A stretch of DNA of 8,695 bases, from positions 1 to 8,695 of the forward strand of contig CALGII010000163.1 in assembly GCA_937915485.1 (NCBI GenBank), written 5' to 3'. Positions 4,958-8,695 of the stretch are shown piece by piece (the stretch's first letter is position 1; each line of letters begins with the position of its first letter). The DNA is from an uncultured Ignavibacteriota bacterium. GTDB taxonomy: Bacteria > Bacteroidota > Ignavibacteria > Tepidaquicellales > Tepidaquicellaceae. The notes beneath the pieces were generated by a model that searched no databases, was not told where the DNA came from, and saw nothing but the letters and a program-made list of their open reading frames with translations. The position numbers and the translations under genes are program-made.

Positions 4958-7024
4958 ATGGATACCGAAAATAAGGATAATATTAATAAGGACTTAAACG
5001 ACGGGAGTGGATCGGCTAAACCCGTAAAAAAGCGGGGCAGAAAACCCGGGACTTCTAAAACCCCTAAGGTTAAGACAGTTACGGAAAATCCTGTTGAAAA
5101 AGATAAGATTCCTGAATTTAAACAGGATGAAGCGGAGAATATTCTCGAAGAGGAAAACGCGAAAATCGATTCCGTTTCGCCCGCTGAAAATTCTCCCGAA
5201 GAGGTGAAACCCGATGAGGAAGTTTTACCCGTTGAGTATGATGAAAATACAAAGAAGAACGAAGAGCCTTCAGAAACCCTTGAATCACAGGGAAGCGAAA
5301 GCGAAGATGTACAATCGGAAAAAACCGAAGAACAACGGGACGCGGCACCCGTAAATACTGAAGACACCGCGATTACAGACGTAGAAGAAGAATCAATCCA
5401 ACCGGTAACCGAGAGCAATTATCAGGTCAGCCTCATTGACGAAAATGTATTGCTCGTTAAAGTCTCTACAAGGCAATCCGTGCTTGTTGAATGTTCCGTA
5501 AAAGATAAATCCGCGGGCAAACCGTCCGAAGAAACCCAGTCAAATAAAATTTTCATTCATCCTCGTACAGATGATTTGAAACAGGAGGTCGAAGTTCAGG
5601 TTACAATCGGCTCGCCCGAAAAACCGGAATCCGTGAATGCCGAAATTGTCCCTCCCGAGACGGAATCTGCCGTAGAAGAGATTAAGAAGGAAACGACTGA
5701 AATAAAAGATGAACCAAAACCTCAGACCGCAAAAGCCAGCAATTATCAGGTTACTCTTACGGATGAAAATATTTTAAGAATAAAAATTCCGACAAAAAAA
5801 TCCGTTACTATCGAAAGCAGCGTTAAAGACAAAACCGATGATTCGGAATCCGAAGAAACCCAGTCGAACAGAATTTTCATACATCCGAAAGCAGGTACGG
5901 TAAGAAGGGAAATCGAGATTTTCATTAAAATCGGAGTTGGTGAAACCGCGGTTTACAATCAGGAAAGTAAGACTGTATCCACGGAAAAAGAAGTAAAAAG
6001 GACGACAGGCGTAAAACTTACTCCCAATCCGATTGTTGCCGACCTTATTAATAAATTCCGCGAGCCTAAGGAAGAAGATACAATCATAAACGGAAACAGA
6101 ACTCCCGAAGAAATACTCGAGGACAGGCTCGGAAAGAAAAACCCGTGGCGCTTATATCATAACCTTCTTCAAAGAAATATGATTCGCGGCACGGTCTCAG
6201 CGAACGTGCTTATAATTATCGCGGCAATAATAATTTTTTCGATTACGCCGAAGTCGGTTAAAGAGGATGAAAACGGCGAGCAGAAAAGACTCATCGTTAT
6301 GCAGGATCTCCCGGAAAACCTGAATCAGATGAACCAGAATGTCGATGACCCCAACAGACCGCCCGACCCGCCGACAGAAGACGGCACGACGGGCAGCGAC
6401 GTTACGACTCCGAAGATAACCACGCCGAAGTTGAAAGCTCCGAGAATTACCGTGCCGAAAGTTAATACTTCTGTTGACACGAATATCGCTTCCCTAAACG
6501 GTGAACTGGATTCTCTCAGAAAGAGAAATATTTCGGGAAACAACGGTAATTCGACGGGCTCGGATACCGGAAAAATCAATACGTCGCTGATGCCTGATTC
6601 GCTGCTTAAGAATCTTACGGAGAACGAAGTAGGTCTGATAGGAAAATTTCCGCCTAACTGGAAGCAGATTGATTCGAGGAGCATCAATATTAACCAGAAA
6701 GAATTTTCGGGAATAATTCTCGTGGATACGACGGCGAAGAAAAAAGAGGAAGCGCTCAACATGAGCATCCAACTGGATACGAAAGGCGATTACTGGAAGC
6801 AGTTCCAGTTCAAGAACGTTTTCGCGGAGGATTCGCTGCGCACGATTTATTCGATAGACCCGAAAATCGAAGCCAAACTGACTTACTACAGGTTCTACGT
6901 TGCCTCAAAATTGGAGAACGTGTTCATTGCCGCGTACGTCGAGCCTTCAGTGTTTGAAAAATACAAGCCGGAAATCGAGCAGGTAGTCAGGACGATAATT
7001 ATTTCGAAACCGCAAAAAAAATGA
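4958..7024 (+). CDS. Single-pass membrane protein of unknown function with AT-hook-like motif and duplicated domain
   Basis: Not recognised as a known family; 688 residues. In order: a basic stretch with KKRGRKPG (24-31), close to an AT-hook; an acidic, Glu/Ser/Pro-rich region (about 41-150) that should be disordered; domain copy 1 (153-218); an acidic linker; domain copy 2 (261-326); a charged region; one membrane helix (about 413-430, ending SIT); a Pro/Asp-rich stretch with four pentapeptides each starting with Pro (485-504); a Ser/Gly/Asn linker; and a folded-looking C-terminal domain (about 545-684) with alternating beta strands and a final helix. Basic residues before the helix (393-410) and acidic ones after it place the N-terminus in the cytoplasm and the C-terminus in the periplasm. 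The ATG has AGGA nine bases upstream. The layout of cytosolic part, one helix and Pro-rich periplasmic linker recalls TonB-like proteins, but no TonB C-terminal motif is seen. The gene stands alone between a divergent peptidase gene and a convergent ndk. The coding call is sure; function is unknown. Confidence 0.85.
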   Translation: MDTENKDNINKDLNDGSGSAKPVKKRGRKPGTSKTPKVKTVTENPVEKDKIPEFKQDEAENILEEENAKIDSVSPAENSPEEVKPDEEVLPVEYDENTKKNEEPSETLESQGSESEDVQSEKTEEQRDAAPVNTEDTAITDVEEESIQPVTESNYQVSLIDENVLLVKVSTRQSVLVECSVKDKSAGKPSEETQSNKIFIHPRTDDLKQEVEVQVTIGSPEKPESVNAEIVPPETESAVEEIKKETTEIKDEPKPQTAKASNYQVTLTDENILRIKIPTKKSVTIESSVKDKTDDSESEETQSNRIFIHPKAGTVRREIEIFIKIGVGETAVYNQESKTVSTEKEVKRTTGVKLTPNPIVADLINKFREPKEEDTIINGNRTPEEILEDRLGKKNPWRLYHNLLQRNMIRGTVSANVLIIIAAIIIFSITPKSVKEDENGEQKRLIVMQDLPENLNQMNQNVDDPNRPPDPPTEDGTTGSDVTTPKITTPKLKAPRITVPKVNTSVDTNIASLNGELDSLRKRNISGNNGNSTGSDTGKINTSLMPDSLLKNLTENEVGLIGKFPPNWKQIDSRSININQKEFSGIILVDTTAKKKEEALNMSIQLDTKGDYWKQFQFKNVFAEDSLRTIYSIDPKIEAKLTYYRFYVASKLENVFIAAYVEPSVFEKYKPEIEQVVRTIIISKPQKK
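5414..5935 (+). repeat. Internal duplication: two 66-residue copies of an unnamed beta-rich domain
   Basis: Copy 1 is encoded at 5414-5611 (residues 153-218) and copy 2 at 5738-5935 (residues 261-326). They align end to end without a gap; by hand count 36 of 66 residues are identical, and most differences are conservative (V/I, K/R, S/T). Shared landmarks are SNYQV at the start, DEN, SVKDK, EETQSN, IFIHP, and alternating Glu and Val/Ile ending in IG. The pattern of short hydrophobic alternations suggests a small beta-sandwich or barrel of about six strands. The copies are separated by a 42-residue acidic linker. No known domain is recognised. Confidence 0.85.
6410..6469 (+). repeat. Four pentapeptide repeats with proline every fifth residue
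   Basis: Residues 485-504 of the 688-residue protein read as four units of the form Pro-(Lys/Arg)-(Ile/Leu/Val)-x-x, with Pro at 485, 490, 495 and 500. They lie just after the membrane helix and a PPDPP stretch, on the predicted periplasmic side. Regularly spaced prolines with basic residues give a stiff, extended strand, as in the periplasmic spacers of TonB-like proteins. The codons differ between units, so this is not a recent DNA expansion. Confidence 0.65.
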
Positions 7025-7044
7025 CGGCATCCGGTTGAATGCCG
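7025..7044. terminator. Hairpin between convergent genes
   Basis: Stem CGGCAT (7025-7030) pairs with ATGCCG (7039-7044) around an eight-base loop, starting on the base after the stop of the 688-residue protein gene. A short T-run (7055-7058) follows only ten bases later, so it is a weak intrinsic terminator at best. The facing ndk gene ends at 7069, so the hairpin may serve both directions. Confidence 0.4.
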
Positions 7045-7068
7045 CCGCGCAATCCTTTTAATATAATT

Positions 7069-7479
7069 CTATATTTCGCTTTCTGAAAAGAAGAACGCAA
7101 CTTCTTTTATTCCGTTCTCCGCCGAGTCGGAACCGTGTACCGCGTTTTCCTGTTTTGATGAAGCGAAAAGTTTCCTTACCGTGCCCGCTTTTGCTTCGGC
7201 AGGGTCGGTTGCCCCGATAAGTTCCCTGTAATCCTTAACGGCGTTCGCTTTTTCGAGCGCGATTGTTATTACGGGTCCGGAAGTCATGAATTCGACCAGG
7301 TCATTATAAAAAGGTCTTTCCTTGTGAATTTCATAGAATTTCTGCGCCTGTTTCGTCGATAATTGAAGCATCTTTAAGCCGAGCATTTTGAAGCCGGAGT
7401 CAAGTATCATCTGGATTATTTTCCCCTGTACGTTTTTCTTTACTGCATCAGGTTTGATAATGCAAAGTGTTCTTTCCAA
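7069..7479 (-). CDS. ndk: Nucleoside diphosphate kinase, TTG start
   Basis: A cytosolic enzyme that moves the terminal phosphate from ATP to other nucleoside diphosphates, balancing NTP and dNTP pools. It has 136 residues, close to the usual 135-150. Family motifs are all visible: ERTLCIIKPDA at the N-terminus with Lys9, HKERPFY at about 52-58, FMTSGPV at 64-70, and NAVHGSDS with the phosphate-accepting His115. The preferred start is TTG at 7477-7479. It gives the standard N-terminus and has AAAGGA six bases upstream. The ATG at 7570-7572 in the same frame would add 31 residues unlike the family and overlap the PBP coding region by 64 bases, so it is rejected. The gene begins 29 bases after the PBP stop, which suggests one transcript. 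The assignment is secure. Confidence 0.95.
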   Translation of the reverse strand: MERTLCIIKPDAVKKNVQGKIIQMILDSGFKMLGLKMLQLSTKQAQKFYEIHKERPFYNDLVEFMTSGPVITIALEKANAVKDYRELIGATDPAEAKAGTVRKLFASSKQENAVHGSDSAENGIKEVAFFFSESEI

Positions 7480-7485
7480 TTTATG

Positions 7486-7491
7486 TCCTTT
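7486..7491 (-). promoter_or_regulatory. Ribosome binding site that decides the ndk start
   Basis: On the minus strand AAAGGA lies six bases before the TTG at 7477-7479. It is one of the clearest Shine-Dalgarno matches in the window, while other starts here have weak or no match. A strong site could compensate for the weaker TTG codon. Confidence 0.7.
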
Positions 7492-7508
7492 CTGTGTTTT
7501 ATATGTTT

Positions 7509-8695
7509 TTACTCGTCGTTCGAGATTGGAGGCAATGCGAGAGAGTCGCGGACTTCGTGAGTCATCGAGCATTTCCTGTTGTTAAGTTTCTTGTTGATTA
7601 AATCCGTGACCGAAGGACAGGAACTGTTAGCGAGCATTCCCGTTATGGAGCAAACCTGTGCTTCATCCACGTTATCGGGCATCAGGAAATATTCGACAGG
7701 GAAGTCGAAGTTCTCGTCGGAGTACAGCAGTTTCATGAACCTGCCCCATATCGGAGCCGCCGCCCTTCCTCCCTGTCCGTAGGAGCCTCCGAATTTTACA
7801 CGGGCGTCGTCGAATCCGAGCCAGCATCCCGCGACGAACTGCGGTGTGTAACCGATGAACCAGGCGTCGGTGTAATTCTGCGATGTTCCGGTCTTGCCTG
7901 CCGCAGGCCTGTGAAAGAACTGCCTGATTGACGATGCCGTTCCCTCGTTAACTACACCTTCCATCATATCCGACATCATGTACGCGGTTTCTTCGCTCAG
8001 CACTTCTTTCGTTTCCGGAACAACCTGCTCTATAAGGTTGCCGTTTCTGTCTTCGATTTTAGTAATCGCGATCGGCTCAACCCAGATTCCTTCGTTAGCG
8101 AAAGTTCCGAACGCGTTCGTCATTTCGAGAGGCGTCACTTCACCCACGCCGAGCGCCAGAGAAAGAAAATTCGGAAGTTCGGACTTGATTCCCATCTTGT
8201 GCGCGAGGTCAATAACTTTATCGATGGGCGCCAATTCCATCGCCGTTCTCACGGCGACAACGTTTATAGATTTTTCTATCGCGTATCTCATCGACATCAT
8301 TCCGCCCGTGCCGCCGCCTTTCGGCGTCCACATTCTGCCGCCCATGTTTACTGACAGGGGGTCGTTGGAAATCATGAAGCCGGGCGAATATCCGTTGTTT
8401 ACCGCCACGGCATACACGAATGGTTTGAATGAGGAACCGGGCTGCCGCTTTACCTGCGTAACGTGGTTGAGCCCGTATTTGGTTCTTGTTAGAGGATTCG
8501 CTCCGACCATCGCTTTGATTTCTCCTGTTTTCGGATTCATAACCACGAATCCCACCTGAACTGTAGTGGCAAGGCTCTTGACTGAATCAATTATCGCGGT
8601 GTTGTTCTTCATCGAATCGAAAATCTTTTTCTTGTCGTTATCCGTCGGCGCTTTCCTGTACGCGTCGGATTGCTTTATGAATTTTTCAAGGTCGC
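7509..8695 (-). CDS. Class A penicillin-binding protein (PBP1A type), C-terminal transpeptidase part
   Basis: The gene enters from the right edge; 395 codons minus the stop are visible and the frame stays open to base 8695, so the ATG at 8612 is internal. The protein builds peptidoglycan at the inner membrane; the visible part is the transpeptidase that cross-links peptide stems. All three active-site motifs are intact: SSFK with nucleophile Ser at 8433-8435, SIN at 8262-8270, and KTG at 7887-7895 followed by TSQNYTDAWF. This last context and the GCWLGFDD stretch after it fit bifunctional PBP1A enzymes, so a glycosyltransferase domain is expected upstream outside the window. The C-terminus carries the CSxTGMLAxxxCP and C-x-x-x-H pattern seen in many PBP1A tails. 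It is followed 29 bases later by ndk on the same strand. The transpeptidase call is sure; class A rests on the motif context. Confidence 0.92.
   Translation of the reverse strand, partial: DLEKFIKQSDAYRKAPTDNDKKKIFDSMKNNTAIIDSVKSLATTVQVGFVVMNPKTGEIKAMVGANPLTRTKYGLNHVTQVKRQPGSSFKPFVYAVAVNNGYSPGFMISNDPLSVNMGGRMWTPKGGGTGGMMSMRYAIEKSINVVAVRTAMELAPIDKVIDLAHKMGIKSELPNFLSLALGVGEVTPLEMTNAFGTFANEGIWVEPIAITKIEDRNGNLIEQVVPETKEVLSEETAYMMSDMMEGVVNEGTASSIRQFFHRPAAGKTGTSQNYTDAWFIGYTPQFVAGCWLGFDDARVKFGGSYGQGGRAAAPIWGRFMKLLYSDENFDFPVEYFLMPDNVDEAQVCSITGMLANSSCPSVTDLINKKLNNRKCSMTHEVRDSLALPPISNDE

Noticed and set aside
4954..5418. A 154-codon open frame on the minus strand inside the 688-residue protein gene
   Set aside because: It is Ser/Phe-rich and mirrors the Glu/Lys-rich acidic region on the other strand, which lacks stop complements. 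No motif or ribosome site supports it.
7978..8559. A 193-codon plus-strand open frame opposite the PBP transpeptidase
   Set aside because: The PBP motifs on the minus strand explain the region; the antisense product shows no recognisable features.

Overview
The window looks like a chromosomal segment from an Ignavibacteria or other Chlorobi/Bacteroidota-type bacterium. This rests on the style of the proteins (large secreted S9 peptidase, POT-type transporter, an outer-membrane-like C-terminus ending in Phe), AT-rich spacers, mostly weak or absent Shine-Dalgarno sequences, and moderate GC. The assignment is by impression; no marker gene fixes it. No phage, transposase, CRISPR, tRNA or rRNA feature was seen.

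Layout. Bases 2-319 (+) hold the 3' end of a gene for a beta-strand-rich, probably outer-membrane protein. A 178-base spacer follows that is packed with hairpins. Then come two minus-strand genes: a POT/PTR-family proton-coupled transporter (498-1805) and, upstream of it in transcription order, a secreted 923-residue S9 serine peptidase (2004-4775). The spacer between them (1806-2003) carries a 66-base imperfect palindrome and a degenerate 7-bp tandem repeat that runs into the peptidase stop codon. A 182-base AT-rich divergent spacer separates the peptidase from a plus-strand gene for a 688-residue protein of unknown function (4958-7024). This protein has an AT-hook-like motif, a long acidic region, a perfectly co-linear 66-residue internal duplication, one membrane segment, a proline-every-five linker and a C-terminal domain. 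It converges on a minus-strand pair: class A penicillin-binding protein (7509 to beyond the window end) followed 29 bases later by nucleoside diphosphate kinase (7069-7479), which most likely starts at TTG.

How the genes may work together. The peptidase and POT transporter fit a peptide-scavenging pair: outside the cytoplasm the peptidase would cut peptides, and the transporter would import small ones. The PBP and NDK are housekeeping genes that probably share a transcript. The 688-residue protein is the only gene that looks undescribed. Its layout suggests an inner-membrane protein with a cytosolic, possibly nucleic-acid-contacting N-terminus and a periplasmic C-terminal domain. That is an inference from sequence alone.
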